A stretch of 64,000 nt of DNA from Myxococcales bacterium 68-20. Lineage in GTDB: Bacteria; Myxococcota_A; Polyangia; Polyangiales; Polyangiaceae. The number at the start of each line of letters is the position of its first letter. The first letter of the stretch is position 1. Under the pieces are notes generated by a model. That model had not been told where the DNA came from. It searched no databases and saw only the letters and a program-made list of their open reading frames with translations. A program made the translations under genes and the position numbers. Positions 1 to 8,161 of this stretch are shown in pieces. The stretch spans positions 1 through 64,000 of the forward strand of contig MKVQ01000044.1 of the NCBI GenBank assembly GCA_001899635.1, written 5' to 3'.

Positions 1-25
1 TGGGAGAGTAGGACGCCGCCGGGAT
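1..25 (+). rRNA. rrf: 5S ribosomal RNA, 3' end only
   Basis: The first 25 bases match the conserved 3' end of bacterial 5S rRNA (GAGAGTAGG followed by the closing-stem half CGCCGCCGGG). A strong terminator follows 11 bases later. The rest of the gene, and presumably the 16S-23S operon, lies left of the window. The exact mature 3' end is inferred. Confidence 0.85.
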
Positions 26-35
26 TTTTCCCACG

Positions 36-75
36 AAGCCCAGAAGACCGCGCTCAGCGCGACTTCTGGGCTTTC
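36..75 (+). terminator. rho-independent terminator of the rRNA operon
   Basis: A perfect 11-bp stem (AAGCCCAGAAG with CTTCTGGGCTT) encloses a 16-base loop that can itself pair as GCGCTCAGCGC. The descending arm runs into CTTTCG. Its place directly after the 5S end fits the end of an rrn transcript. Confidence 0.85.
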
Positions 76-785
76 GCCATTTTGTTTCTCGCCTTCCGGG
101 CTCGGCCAGCGCCGCGCGGTCGCCCGGTCGTTTCCGTTGGCTCGGCCTGCCGGGGTTCGTCCTCGCCGCGTCCGGCCCACGGGACCCCTTGCGGGGGTTG
201 GTTTCGTCCTTTCCGCCGGGCGTGGCGGTGCCGCATATCGGCTTGCGCGTACGCGGTCCCTCGGCTCGTTGCCTCTCCGAACGGCTTCTGGGCTCGGCGT
301 CGCCGTCGATGCCGCTGGCGCGTCGCCTCGTCTTCCGGGCGTGATGACTCGACCACGTTGGCGCGCTCTCGCCCGCTCGAACGATGGACCGATCTCACCT
401 CCCGGGTCTCCCGGTTGAAGCGGGGCGGCCGGTAGGACCCGAGCTCGGAACGATGGACCGGGGCCTAGATCGGGCTCACGTCCCGGGTCACCCGGCCGGA
501 GCGGGGCTCCTGCTGGGAAGGACGGTCGAAACGGCGGACCGGGGCCTGGATCGATCTCGTGTCCCGAGTCACGCAGTTGAAGCCGGGCACCCGGTAGGAC
601 GCGCGTTCGCGGAGGGGCGAATCGTGGTCTCGTCACCTGGTCGGCGCCCTCGCGGGGGACGCTCCCGGAGACCCGACGCTCGCTCCGGCGCTCCGTTCGA
701 TGGGCCGAAGACGCCGTAGAACGTGAGGATCCCGCGTCGTGGAGAACTGTCGCTCGGCCGGACCCGGCGGGGTATCCTGCCAGTC
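76..785 (+). other. non-coding stretch between rRNA operon and TerB gene
   Basis: About 700 bases without a convincing gene. Open frames on both strands are Arg/Pro/Gly-rich out-of-frame reads of GC-rich DNA. The only internal structure seen is the imperfect repeat at 379-605. No promoter could be assigned with confidence. Confidence 0.6.
379..605 (+). repeat. three imperfect direct repeats of about 70-80 bp
   Basis: Three units begin near 379, 449 and 529 with AACGATGGACCG, AACGATGGACCGG and AACGGCGGACCGG. Each continues through a TCCCGGGTC/TCCCGAGTC block and a GCGGGGC/GCCGGGC block; units 1 and 3 also share CCGGTAGGAC near their ends. Copies differ by small indels and substitutions, and no conserved reading frame runs through them. 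Function unknown. Confidence 0.55.
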
Positions 786-1277
786 ATGAAGCGGCTCACG
801 ATCAGTGGCGAAGCGTGTCTCGAGACCCTCGCGCTCCTCATCGCGATGGCGTGGGCGGATGGTCATCTCGACGATCAGGAGAAGGACGGTGTTCGCGCGG
901 CAGCGAGCGTGTTCAACCTCACGAAGGAGCTCCGCGAGCGTCTCGATCAGCTCCTCCAGACGCCGATGTCGCTCGACGAGCTCCTCGTCGACGAGCTGAG
1001 CGCGCGGGACAAGGCGTTTGCATTCGTCGCGGCGGCGTGGCTCGCCGGTGTCGATGACGACGTTCACGCAAAGGAAGAGGAGCTGCTCGGCAAGCTCGCC
1101 GGTCTGCTCGGCTTCACCGACGACCGTCGTAACGAGCTCAGCGCTGTGGCTCGTGACCTCGAGCCGCTCCGGAAGGACGGCAAGTCGTGGGCGAACGAGA
1201 TCGTCGCGCTCTTCAAGGCGATCCCGTCCCGTCTCGAGGGCGACGGGACCGAGACCTTCGAAGTCGCGTTCGAGTAA
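786..1277 (+). CDS. TerB-like helical protein
   Basis: A 163-residue soluble, almost wholly helical protein. Residues about 8-45 carry the TerB signature: a hydrophobic helix, an A-W-A-D-G turn with acidic metal-binding-type residues, and a further helix. A second helical repeat lies near residues 75-110. TerB domains occur in tellurite-resistance and stress proteins and often stand alone with unknown roles in myxobacteria. The ATG at 786 is preferred because the frame upstream has no hydrophobic or conserved sequence. The last codons belong to a 106-bp tandem duplication continuing downstream. No operon partner: the next gene starts about 480 bp away. The domain is fairly secure; a cellular role cannot be read from the sequence. 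Confidence 0.75.
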   Translation: MKRLTISGEACLETLALLIAMAWADGHLDDQEKDGVRAAASVFNLTKELRERLDQLLQTPMSLDELLVDELSARDKAFAFVAAAWLAGVDDDVHAKEEELLGKLAGLLGFTDDRRNELSAVARDLEPLRKDGKSWANEIVALFKAIPSRLEGDGTETFEVAFE

Positions 1278-1449
1278 CGCGAGCATCGCGCGATCGAGGC
1301 GGAGCGAGACCTTCGAGGTCGCGCTCGAGCAGCGCGATCGAAGGCCTGGGCGCTCAGGTTCGCCCGAGGTCGCGTTCGCGTAACGCGAGCATCGCGCGAT
1401 CGAGGCGGAGCGAGACCTTCGAGGTCGCGCTCGAGCAGCGCGATCGAAG
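1254..1449 (+). repeat. 106-bp tandem duplication including the TerB gene 3' end
   Basis: Bases 1274-1343 and 1380-1449 are identical over 70 bp, an offset of 106 bp. The similarity extends upstream into the TerB coding end (1254-1277 against 1360-1383). The second copy therefore repeats the last codons and stop in non-coding DNA. Within each unit a smaller motif, GACCTTCGAGGTCGCG, also recurs. Bases 1450-1763, up to the next gene, show no further feature. Confidence 0.85.
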
Positions 1450-1763
1450 ACTTGGGAGGTCAGCTTCGTGCCTCCGTGCTCGCCTGTGTGCGGCTCGAGG
1501 CGTCGCGGGGTTCGGAGCTCATCTGCCGCAGTCCGGCGAGCCGTCGGGCCTGGGCAGAAAGCGGCGGGCGCGCTCGTACGGAATGATTGGTCCCGGCGCC
1601 TCAAGCGTTACCATGGGGCCCGATGATGCGAGCCCCGCCTCGACCGCCGGAGCCTCCGTCGACGACGCGGGGCGACGCCGAGCTCAGAGGAGCCGGACCA
1701 GGACCTCATGGTCTTCGCCTCGCGGATCCTGCGGGGCCCCCGGCGCGGGCGGTCTCCATCTCG

Positions 1764-4181
1764 ATGGTCAGGAGGCTGACGCGACGCTTCGAGGGCCGTG
1801 CGTCGCGTGCACTCGCGGTCGGCGGCGGCGTCTTCGTCGTGCTCGTCGTCCTCGGCGCCCTGTCGTTCGGGCCGATCGTCCGGAGCCGCATCGCGAGCGA
1901 AGGCGAGCGGCGCAAGCTCGACATCGAGGTCGGCAGTGTGCGGCCGGGCTTCTTCGCGGTCTCGCTCCGCGAGGTTCGCGTTCGACCGCGAGGGGGTCCC
2001 GGTCTCGAGGCCCGTCTCGACAACGTGCGTGTCGAGCTCAGTGCCGGCTTCTCGGTGCGCGAGGTTCAGGCGAGGGGAGGCGGGATCGTCGTCGAAGGAG
2101 AGCCCGAAGAAGTCGCCGAGCGGCTGCGTGAGCTCCGCCGATCGACGGACGGAAAGGATCCCGCGACGCCTGCGGCCGGTGGCTCGAAGACGGCGCTGAG
2201 CGTGGAGGAGCTCTCGTTGTCGTGGAAGCTCCCGTCCGGCGGCGAGCTCACCGGCTCCGGGATCCGGGCCTCGCGCGACACGAACGCGATCAAGCTCGGC
2301 TGTGGGAAATGCGCCGCGAGCCATCGTCACTCCACGCTCGAGGTGACTGGAGCCGCTGTCGAGCTCGCGCCCGACGGCGGGCCTCGTCGAGCCACCGCCA
2401 GCACGCTGGCGATCACGCACGAGGCGCCACGCACTGTCGCCGCGCCCCAGGCGACGACGCCGGCCTCGGCCGACCCCGCGCCGCCGCCGCTGCCCGCGCT
2501 CACGAAGCGCGGGACGAAGCCGGCCGCGAAGCTCGCGAAGGCCGTCGTCCCGGCGATGCCCGCTCCGCCCGACGAGCCCGTGCTCCCGCTGCCCGATCTG
2601 CATGCGCTTCGTGCACGGATCGCCGCGGCGGTTGCTGCGTTCGCCCCGCGCATTCCCGACGGCGGAGCGGTGGAGATCGGAGGCCTCTCCGCGAAGGTCG
2701 ACGTCGGCGGCGAGCCGATGGCGTTCGGCCCCGGCGCGTTCACGCTCACCCGGCGCGGGGAGCGGATTCATCTCGGGTTCGAGAGCGCGCAGCCCGCCGA
2801 AGGCGCCGCGCCCGGGGGGACGCCGCTCTCGATCGACGCCGATCTGCCTGTCGCGGGCGGTGAGATGACGGCGCGCCTCGCCGGCGGCCCGGTCTCGCTC
2901 GCCGTGCTGGGCGTGAAGGAGGGGATGAAGGGCCTCACCGACGTCACGCGCGGCACCGTCTCGGGCAAGGGGCAGCTCGTGCTCTCGGAGGCTGCGGACG
3001 CGCTCACGTTCGACGGTAGCGTCAGCCTTCGCTCGATCTCCATGAAGCAGCCGCGGATCTCTCCCGAGCCGCTTCGCGGGATCGACTTCTCCCTGTCGGC
3101 GCGCGGAGTCCTCGACGATCGGGGCAAGCTCCGGGTCGACGATGCGCAGCTCGACATGGGCGCACTCCACCTCCGAACCCACGGGACGGTGGAAGAGTCA
3201 CCGGAGCACTTCGCGGTATCCCTCTCGATCGACGTCGCTCCCGCGGCATGCCAGGCGCTGCTCGACAGCGCTCCGCAGGGCCTGCTTCCCGTCGTCCGAG
3301 CCGCCCGGATGGGAGGGACGTTCGGCGCGAGCGTCGATCTGTCCTTCGATACGCGCACGATCGAGAAGCTCGCGCTCGACTATCGCATCAGCGATCAGTG
3401 CCGCATGCTCGAGGTGCCTCGCGATCTCTCTCGCGACCGCTTCGAAGGCGCGTTCACCTACCGGACCTACAAGCCCGACGGGACGATCGGGGAGACGGTC
3501 ACCGGGCCGGGCAGCACGAGCTGGACGGCGCTCGACGACATCAGCCCGTTCATGGTCGCCGCGGTCCTCACGACCGAGGACGGGGCCTTCTACCGGCACA
3601 AGGGCTTCAACCACGCGGCGATTCGCTCGAGCGTTCAGGCGAACCTGAAGGCTCGGCGGTTCGTACGCGGGGCGAGCACCATCACGATGCAGCTCGCGAA
3701 GAACCTCTTCCTCGCGCGCGACAAGGCGCTCTCGCGAAAGATCGAGGAGGTGATTCTCACCGACTACCTCGAGCAGGTCTTCCGCAAGGAGGACATGATG
3801 GAGCTCTACCTCAACATCGTCGAGTTCGGGCCCGACGTGTACGGGATCACTCAGGCCGCGGAGTACTACTTCGGCCGCAAGCCGGAGGAGCTCCATCTCG
3901 CCGAGTGTTTCTTCCTCGCGTCGCTCCTCCCGTCGCCGATCCGCTACGGGAAGCTGCGCGACAAGGGCGAGGTCTCGGAGACGTGGATGCGCCATCTGAA
4001 GGCGTTGATGGAGATCTCCGCGAAGAACGGGAAGATCACGCAGGCCGAGCTCGAGGAAGGACTGAAGGAGCCGGTCGTGTTCGTACGTCCCGGCGACCCG
4101 AGGCCAGAGCCGCGCAAGCCGGTGACGTCCACGCGCCACGATCCGAGCGACGACGACGCGGTCTGGCGTCCGCTCGACTGA
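1764..4181 (+). CDS. membrane-anchored GT51 peptidoglycan glycosyltransferase with AsmA-like N-terminal region
   Basis: 805 residues. A membrane segment (about 17-35) is followed by some 530 residues of periplasmic, beta-rich sequence resembling AsmA/TamB-type repeats, including a Pro/Ala-rich linker around 230-280. A C-terminal GT51 domain follows (about 590-760). The GT51 motifs are intact: TEDGAFYRHKG with the catalytic Glu, RGASTITMQLAKN, RKIEE and NIVEFGPDVYG. GT51 enzymes polymerise lipid II glycan strands on the outer face of the inner membrane. There is no transpeptidase domain, yet the protein is about three times the length of monofunctional MtgA. ATG 1764 places the membrane helix near the N-terminus; an in-frame ATG at 1623 would add a Pro/Arg-rich stretch. 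The family is secure from the motifs; the role of the long middle region is inference. Confidence 0.85.
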   Translation: MVRRLTRRFEGRASRALAVGGGVFVVLVVLGALSFGPIVRSRIASEGERRKLDIEVGSVRPGFFAVSLREVRVRPRGGPGLEARLDNVRVELSAGFSVREVQARGGGIVVEGEPEEVAERLRELRRSTDGKDPATPAAGGSKTALSVEELSLSWKLPSGGELTGSGIRASRDTNAIKLGCGKCAASHRHSTLEVTGAAVELAPDGGPRRATASTLAITHEAPRTVAAPQATTPASADPAPPPLPALTKRGTKPAAKLAKAVVPAMPAPPDEPVLPLPDLHALRARIAAAVAAFAPRIPDGGAVEIGGLSAKVDVGGEPMAFGPGAFTLTRRGERIHLGFESAQPAEGAAPGGTPLSIDADLPVAGGEMTARLAGGPVSLAVLGVKEGMKGLTDVTRGTVSGKGQLVLSEAADALTFDGSVSLRSISMKQPRISPEPLRGIDFSLSARGVLDDRGKLRVDDAQLDMGALHLRTHGTVEESPEHFAVSLSIDVAPAACQALLDSAPQGLLPVVRAARMGGTFGASVDLSFDTRTIEKLALDYRISDQCRMLEVPRDLSRDRFEGAFTYRTYKPDGTIGETVTGPGSTSWTALDDISPFMVAAVLTTEDGAFYRHKGFNHAAIRSSVQANLKARRFVRGASTITMQLAKNLFLARDKALSRKIEEVILTDYLEQVFRKEDMMELYLNIVEFGPDVYGITQAAEYYFGRKPEELHLAECFFLASLLPSPIRYGKLRDKGEVSETWMRHLKALMEISAKNGKITQAELEEGLKEPVVFVRPGDPRPEPRKPVTSTRHDPSDDDAVWRPLD

Positions 4182-4211
4182 GCGCCGCCGACTAGGGGCC
4201 CGCGCTGGTGG

Positions 4212-4676
4212 TCACTTCTTTCCCAGCGCGCGCAGCGAAGCGAAGAAGCGCTTGAGGCGCTCGGCGCATTCGGTCTCGAGCACGCCGCGCGTCATCGCAA
4301 AGCGATGGTTGAGCCGGGTGTCCTGACCGACCGTGAAGAGCGTCGTGCATGCGCCCGCCTTCGGATCGTCGCAGCCCCACACCACGCGTGCGATGCGAGC
4401 GTTCACGAGGGCGCCGGCGCACATCACGCACGGCTCGAGCGTGACGAAGAGCGTGTGCCCCTCGAGACGCCACTTGCCGCGCGCTTTTGCGGCCGCGCGA
4501 ATGGCGACGACCTCGGCATGCGCCGTGGGGTCGGCATCCGTTTCGCGGAGGTTGTGGCTCGAGGCCACCTTGACGCCATCCGCATCGACGAGCACGCAGC
4601 CGACCGGGACCTCACCGAGGGAAGCGGCGCGGTCCGCTTCGGCGAGCGCTTCTCGCATCCACTCGTCGTCGGTCAC
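4212..4676 (-). CDS. tadA: tRNA-specific adenosine deaminase TadA
   Basis: 154 residues. TadA deaminates A34 of tRNA-Arg(ACG) to inosine so that one tRNA reads CGU, CGC and CGA. The zinc and catalytic motifs are clear: HAEV with the proton-shuttling Glu, and PCVMCAGAL with the two zinc Cys. The start chosen is GTG 4676, with AAGGG about 7 bases upstream and the usual TadA N-terminus next. A longer frame from GTG 4724 would begin inside a hairpin. The gene lies 71 bases downstream of tRNA-Arg(ACG) on the same strand, so the enzyme may share a transcript with its own substrate. Length and motifs are standard. Confidence 0.93.
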   Translation of the reverse strand: MTDDEWMREALAEADRAASLGEVPVGCVLVDADGVKVASSHNLRETDADPTAHAEVVAIRAAAKARGKWRLEGHTLFVTLEPCVMCAGALVNARIARVVWGCDDPKAGACTTLFTVGQDTRLNHRFAMTRGVLETECAERLKRFFASLRALGKK

Positions 4677-4705
4677 TCGGTTGCCCTTCAGCTCTCGGGC
4701 TTTTG

Positions 4706-4731
4706 ATCCGTCGTGCGTGAACACGACGGAT
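4706..4731 (-). other. perfect hairpin between tRNA-Arg and tadA
   Basis: Ten-base arms ATCCGTCGTG and CACGACGGAT enclose a six-base loop. On the minus strand it lies 16 bases after the tRNA and 29 bases before the tadA start. No U-tract follows on that strand, so a processing or attenuation structure is as likely as a terminator. Confidence 0.5.
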
Positions 4732-4747
4732 GACTCGGTCTTCGTTG

Positions 4748-4821
4748 CGCGCCCGGGAAGATTCGAACTTCCGACACCTGGTTCCGTAGACCAGTGCTCT
4801 ATCCAGCTGAGCTACGGGCGC
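4748..4821 (-). tRNA. tRNA-Arg(ACG)
   Basis: A full cloverleaf on the minus strand. The acceptor stem is GCGCCCG/CGGGCGC, the D-arm begins AGCTCAGCTGG, the anticodon stem is CTGGT/ACCAG and the T-arm is GGAAG-TTCGAAT-CTTCC. The anticodon loop CTACGGA gives ACG (4785-4787), read as Arg. The discriminator base is G and CCA is not encoded. A34 is the TadA target and tadA is the next gene downstream. Confidence 0.97.
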
Positions 4822-5476
4822 TCTCGCCATCGCCGCAGCGATGATCGAAGGAGGCGCACCATACTTCCAGCGCAGGCCATGTCAACGGGAGTGTTTGCTC
4901 GACCCCAAAAATTCTCGTTGGGCCGCACGCCGAGCACCGCGGGCATCGGCGCGAGGCCCCATTTTCAGCGCGGGCCGCAGGCCAACCACCGCGGGCCATC
5001 GGGGCGCGAGCGCAACCTTGAACACGTGCCGCGGGGGCGTCGCGAGCGTCACGCGAGCGCCAAGCTCGGTGAAGACGTGGTTCCGCTCCACCCCGCCGCA
5101 CCCACGGCGCGCGCTGTCTGCGGCCCGGATCTCAAGGCTCAGCTCGCTGTCGGGCGGAAGAATGATGCCAACTACGCAAAGAGTACAGACCGACGGGGTC
5201 ACGCTGACTGTGCTGGCAGGCGGCGGAGGCGCGTGCGGTCCTGGTGGAGGTTCTATCTGCTCAGGATCGCTAATGTTACGAAAGTGGCATGCCCAGTGCT
5301 CTATCGCTCTGTACTGTCCCGACCGTGACTTCTCTCACTTTTGCTTGGCTTGCTGGGACAGAGCTTTGATTCCTTAGAAGACCTTCGAAGACAGAAACGG
5401 CGCGAGGTGCTGGGCTGCTCGTCGCGTCGCGCAGGACTCGATCCTCCCTTTTCGAGACCTGCCTCGTCCGAGAGAC

Positions 5477-5499
5477 GCTCACTCCGTTCTGGAGTGAGC
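5477..5499 (+). terminator. hairpin followed by pyrimidine/T-rich tract
   Basis: A perfect 9-bp stem (GCTCACTCC/GGAGTGAGC) with a 5-base loop is followed by TGCCTTTCTTCC. It resembles a weak intrinsic terminator or an internal stem of a structured RNA. No protein gene ends just upstream on the plus strand. Confidence 0.4.
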
Positions 5500-5591
5500 T
5501 GCCTTTCTTCCTTCTGCGCCGTTCTTGTCGAGCTTTCTTCCCTCGCTTGAGTTCCGGCGACTGTTCTCGCTCTGAGATGGTGCTGGCTTTC

Positions 5592-5631
5592 CGTGGCGCT
5601 CCCCCTCGCGGGGGTAGCGCCACGTCGCTTT
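5592..5631 (+). terminator. strong intrinsic-terminator-like hairpin
   Basis: Arms CGTGGCGCTCCCCC and GGGGG-T-AGCGCCACG (one bulged T) enclose a four-base loop. TCGCTTTT follows. It ends 20 bases before the start of the PDZ-thioredoxin gene, so it would end an upstream plus-strand transcript or act as a leader attenuator. Confidence 0.55.
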
Positions 5632-5650
5632 TGTGCGTCAGACTTCATTG

Positions 5651-6550
5651 ATGCGACTCGCCCGTTTCGTCATCGGCCCCGTGCTCGCTCTCGGGGTGCT
5701 CGTTTCGGGCGCGGTCGCTCGGGCCGAGACGCCGAAGGCCCTGGCGCCTCCGGCTGCGGCGGTCCCATTCGGCGGGCTTCCGTGGCTCGGCGTCTCGATG
5801 GACAACGGCGGCGACCTCGGCGTGCGCGTCGACAGCGTCGTGCGCGGCTCGCCCGCCGAGCGCGGAGGCGTTCGTGCGGGCGACCGAATCGTCGCGATCG
5901 ACGGCGCTCGCGTGACGATCCCCGGACAGGTTTCGCGCTCCGTCGCGGCACACAAGGTCGGCGACACCATCACGCTCGGTCTGGAGCGGACCGGCAACGC
6001 GATCAGTGCGTCCATCGTCCTCGGCACCCGTCCGTCGAGCGACGAGCTCCTCCGGATGCACCTCGTCGGCGCCCCCGCCCCGGCTTGGAGCAACGTCACG
6101 CCGCTGTCCGGCGCGCCGGCCTCGGTCGCGGCCCTCAAGGGCAAGGTCGCGCTGATCGACTTCTGGGCCTCGTGGTGCGGCCCCTGCCGCATGATCGCGC
6201 CGCGCCTCAGCGCGCTGAAGGACCGCCTTGGCGCGCAGGGGCTCGTCGTCGTCGGCATCACGACCGACGAGGCCGAGCAGGCGGCCGTCTTCGCGGAGCG
6301 CCATCAGATGCGCTACCCGGTCGTGGTCGACAAGGATGGCGACACGAGTCGCGCCTACAGCATCACCGGGCTGCCGACGATGATCCTCGTCGACAAGAAG
6401 GGCGTGGTCCGCGACGTCTTCGTCGGGTTCGATCCCGGCGGCGACGCACGGCTCGAGGCGGCCGTTCGAAAGCTCCTCGCCGAGCCGGCTCAGCCGAGCG
6501 CGGCGCCTGTCGTGCCCGCGCCCTCCGTCCCGCGGCCCGACGGCCGCTGA
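5651..6550 (+). CDS. exported PDZ-thioredoxin fusion protein
   Basis: 299 residues. A signal peptide (1-25, cleavage after ARA) leads to a PDZ domain (about 45-125; GVRVDSVVRGSPAERGGVRAGD is its core) and then a TlpA/ResA-type thioredoxin domain (about 140-275). The redox motif is WCGPC at about 175-179, with the cis-Pro in GLPTMI near 242. The expected role is an envelope thiol-disulfide reductase or isomerase whose PDZ domain binds client C-termini; that client role is inferred. ATG 5651 is chosen over GTG 5633 because it gives a canonical signal peptide. The C-terminal 25 residues are Pro/Ala-rich and probably disordered. It stands alone, preceded by a strong hairpin. Confidence 0.85.
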   Translation: MRLARFVIGPVLALGVLVSGAVARAETPKALAPPAAAVPFGGLPWLGVSMDNGGDLGVRVDSVVRGSPAERGGVRAGDRIVAIDGARVTIPGQVSRSVAAHKVGDTITLGLERTGNAISASIVLGTRPSSDELLRMHLVGAPAPAWSNVTPLSGAPASVAALKGKVALIDFWASWCGPCRMIAPRLSALKDRLGAQGLVVVGITTDEAEQAAVFAERHQMRYPVVVDKDGDTSRAYSITGLPTMILVDKKGVVRDVFVGFDPGGDARLEAAVRKLLAEPAQPSAAPVVPAPSVPRPDGR

Positions 6551-6621
6551 GCGCGCGGCCTCGGCGCCTGCCGGTCGACCGCGCTGGTCGCAGTCGTCGC
6601 TCGTACTAGAGTGCTCTTCCG

Positions 6622-8034
6622 ATGATGGATCGCCGTGCCGTGCTCCGGCTCACCGACGAGCTCCTGTGGGTGCTCCGTCGTGAAGGCCTCGCGATCGCGA
6701 CGTCGCAGGCGATCGACGCCGTTCGTGCGCTCCGTCTCGTGGGCTTCGAGTCACGCGAGGATGTCCGTGAAGCGCTCGCGGCCGTGATCGTTCAGCGGCC
6801 AGGCGATCGCGTGCGCTTCGAGCGCGGGTTCGATGGCTTCTTCTCGCGCTCCGGCCACCGGCGAACGCTCTGGGAGCGGCTCGAAGGCAAGGGGTTCTCC
6901 GCGAGCGAGCTCGCCGCGCTTCGCGAGCTACTCGATCAGCTCGCTGCATCGGCGCCCGACGGCGCGTTGAACACGCTCCTTGGCCGGGGCGCCGATCTCG
7001 ATCGACTCCTCCACCTCGCCGGCACCTCGCGTGTCCTCGAGGCGATGCAGAGCCCACTCCAGGCAGGCTTCTACACGCACCGCCTCCTCGATCGGATCGG
7101 CGCGCGCGAGGCTCGCGATGCGCTCGGAGCGCTTCGGGTTCGTCTCGTCGATGCGCTCGGAGACGAGCGAGCCTCCGCGCTCGCATCGGAGCTCGAAGCG
7201 GAGCTTGCAAAAGCCTCGGACGACGTCCGGGCGTTCGTGAGGAAGTCGCTCGACGAGCGCGAGCGTGAGCGAGAGCGCGAGGATGGGCCGCGCGATCTCC
7301 TCTCGACACCGTTCAGCTCGCTCGATGACGGGGAGGTCGAGGAGGTTCGCCGCGCCGTGCGCCGCTTCGTCCAGCGGCTCCGTGGCGGCGAGCGCGTCCG
7401 GCGCAGGCGCGCGCGCAGGGGCCGCGTCGACGCACATCGAACGTTGAGGCTCGCGCTGCGCACCGATGGCGTCCCCATCATGCTCGCGCGTCGAGCGCGA
7501 CGTCGGGACAAGCCGCGACTCGTGATCCTCTGCGACGTGAGCGAGTCGGTGCGGTTCGTGGCGCGCTTTCTCCTCGAGCTCGCCTACGCGGCGCAGGAGC
7601 TCTTCTCGGGGACGCGCACGTTCGTCTTCGTGAGCGAGCTCGGCGAGACGACGCGTCTCTTCGAGGAGAGTCCTGTCGAGACGGCGCTCGCGCACGCGTA
7701 TTCGGGCGCGGTCGTCCCCGTGACTCACAACTCGAACTACGGGCGCGCGCTGCGCACCTTCGAGCAGCGCGTCGTGCCCGAGCTCGATCGACGTACGACC
7801 GTCGTCGTGCTCGGTGACGGGCGCACGAACTACCTCGATCCCGCGGCCGAGGTCCTCGACGCCATCCGCGCCCGGGCGCGTGCGCTCGTGTGGCTCTGCC
7901 CCGAGCCCCGAGCCGCATGGGCGACGGGCGACAGCGCGATGCCGCGCTACGCGCCCAGGTGCACGAACGTCCTCGAGGTGCGTTCGGCGCGCGATCTCGA
8001 GGACGCCGCGCGGCTCCTCGTCTCGCTCCGCTGA
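6622..8034 (+). CDS. CoxE-like VWA domain protein
   Basis: 470 residues. The N-terminal 250 residues are helical with a run of Arg/Glu (about 214-222). Residues about 290-465 form a von Willebrand A domain of the CoxE type, with the MIDAS D-x-S-x-S in CDVSES (first Asp about residue 306), NSNYGRAL and VVLGDGRTN. CoxE proteins usually pair with MoxR AAA+ ATPases in metal-centre or protein maturation, but no MoxR gene is adjacent. ATG pairs at 6622 and 6625 are equally possible starts. It is separated by 71 bases from the PDZ-thioredoxin gene on the same strand, so co-transcription is possible. Confidence 0.82.
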   Translation: MMDRRAVLRLTDELLWVLRREGLAIATSQAIDAVRALRLVGFESREDVREALAAVIVQRPGDRVRFERGFDGFFSRSGHRRTLWERLEGKGFSASELAALRELLDQLAASAPDGALNTLLGRGADLDRLLHLAGTSRVLEAMQSPLQAGFYTHRLLDRIGAREARDALGALRVRLVDALGDERASALASELEAELAKASDDVRAFVRKSLDEREREREREDGPRDLLSTPFSSLDDGEVEEVRRAVRRFVQRLRGGERVRRRRARRGRVDAHRTLRLALRTDGVPIMLARRARRRDKPRLVILCDVSESVRFVARFLLELAYAAQELFSGTRTFVFVSELGETTRLFEESPVETALAHAYSGAVVPVTHNSNYGRALRTFEQRVVPELDRRTTVVVLGDGRTNYLDPAAEVLDAIRARARALVWLCPEPRAAWATGDSAMPRYAPRCTNVLEVRSARDLEDAARLLVSLR

Positions 8035-8161
8035 GCGGGCCGCCTCCTCCGTTCGGTGAAGTCGAGCATGCATCGAATGCAGTGCCGGCAAGCCGAGCTT
8101 GGAAGCCGTTCGTTCCGGTGCGCGCTTGACGCGGGGCGTGCCGGTGAGAATCAACCTGGAT

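Larger units (their letters stand above)
4822..5650. other. 829-bp intergenic region, AT-richer in its second half
   Basis: Bases 4822-5200 are GC-rich. They hold an open minus-strand frame (4882-5202, GTG start) without recognisable similarity or a ribosome-binding site. Bases about 5260-5590 are distinctly less GC-rich than the flanks, with T-rich tracts and two strong hairpins (5477-5499 and 5592-5624) and no convincing coding frame. The second half could specify a small RNA; see findings. Confidence 0.5.

Noticed and set aside
4677-4724. Longer TadA start at GTG 4724
   Set aside because: It begins within a perfect hairpin and adds residues not typical of TadA, whereas GTG 4676 has AAGGG at the right distance.
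4882-5202. Minus-strand frame of 106 residues after tRNA-Arg
   Set aside because: No ribosome-binding site, no family resemblance and no signal. The frame also stays open upstream without a good start.
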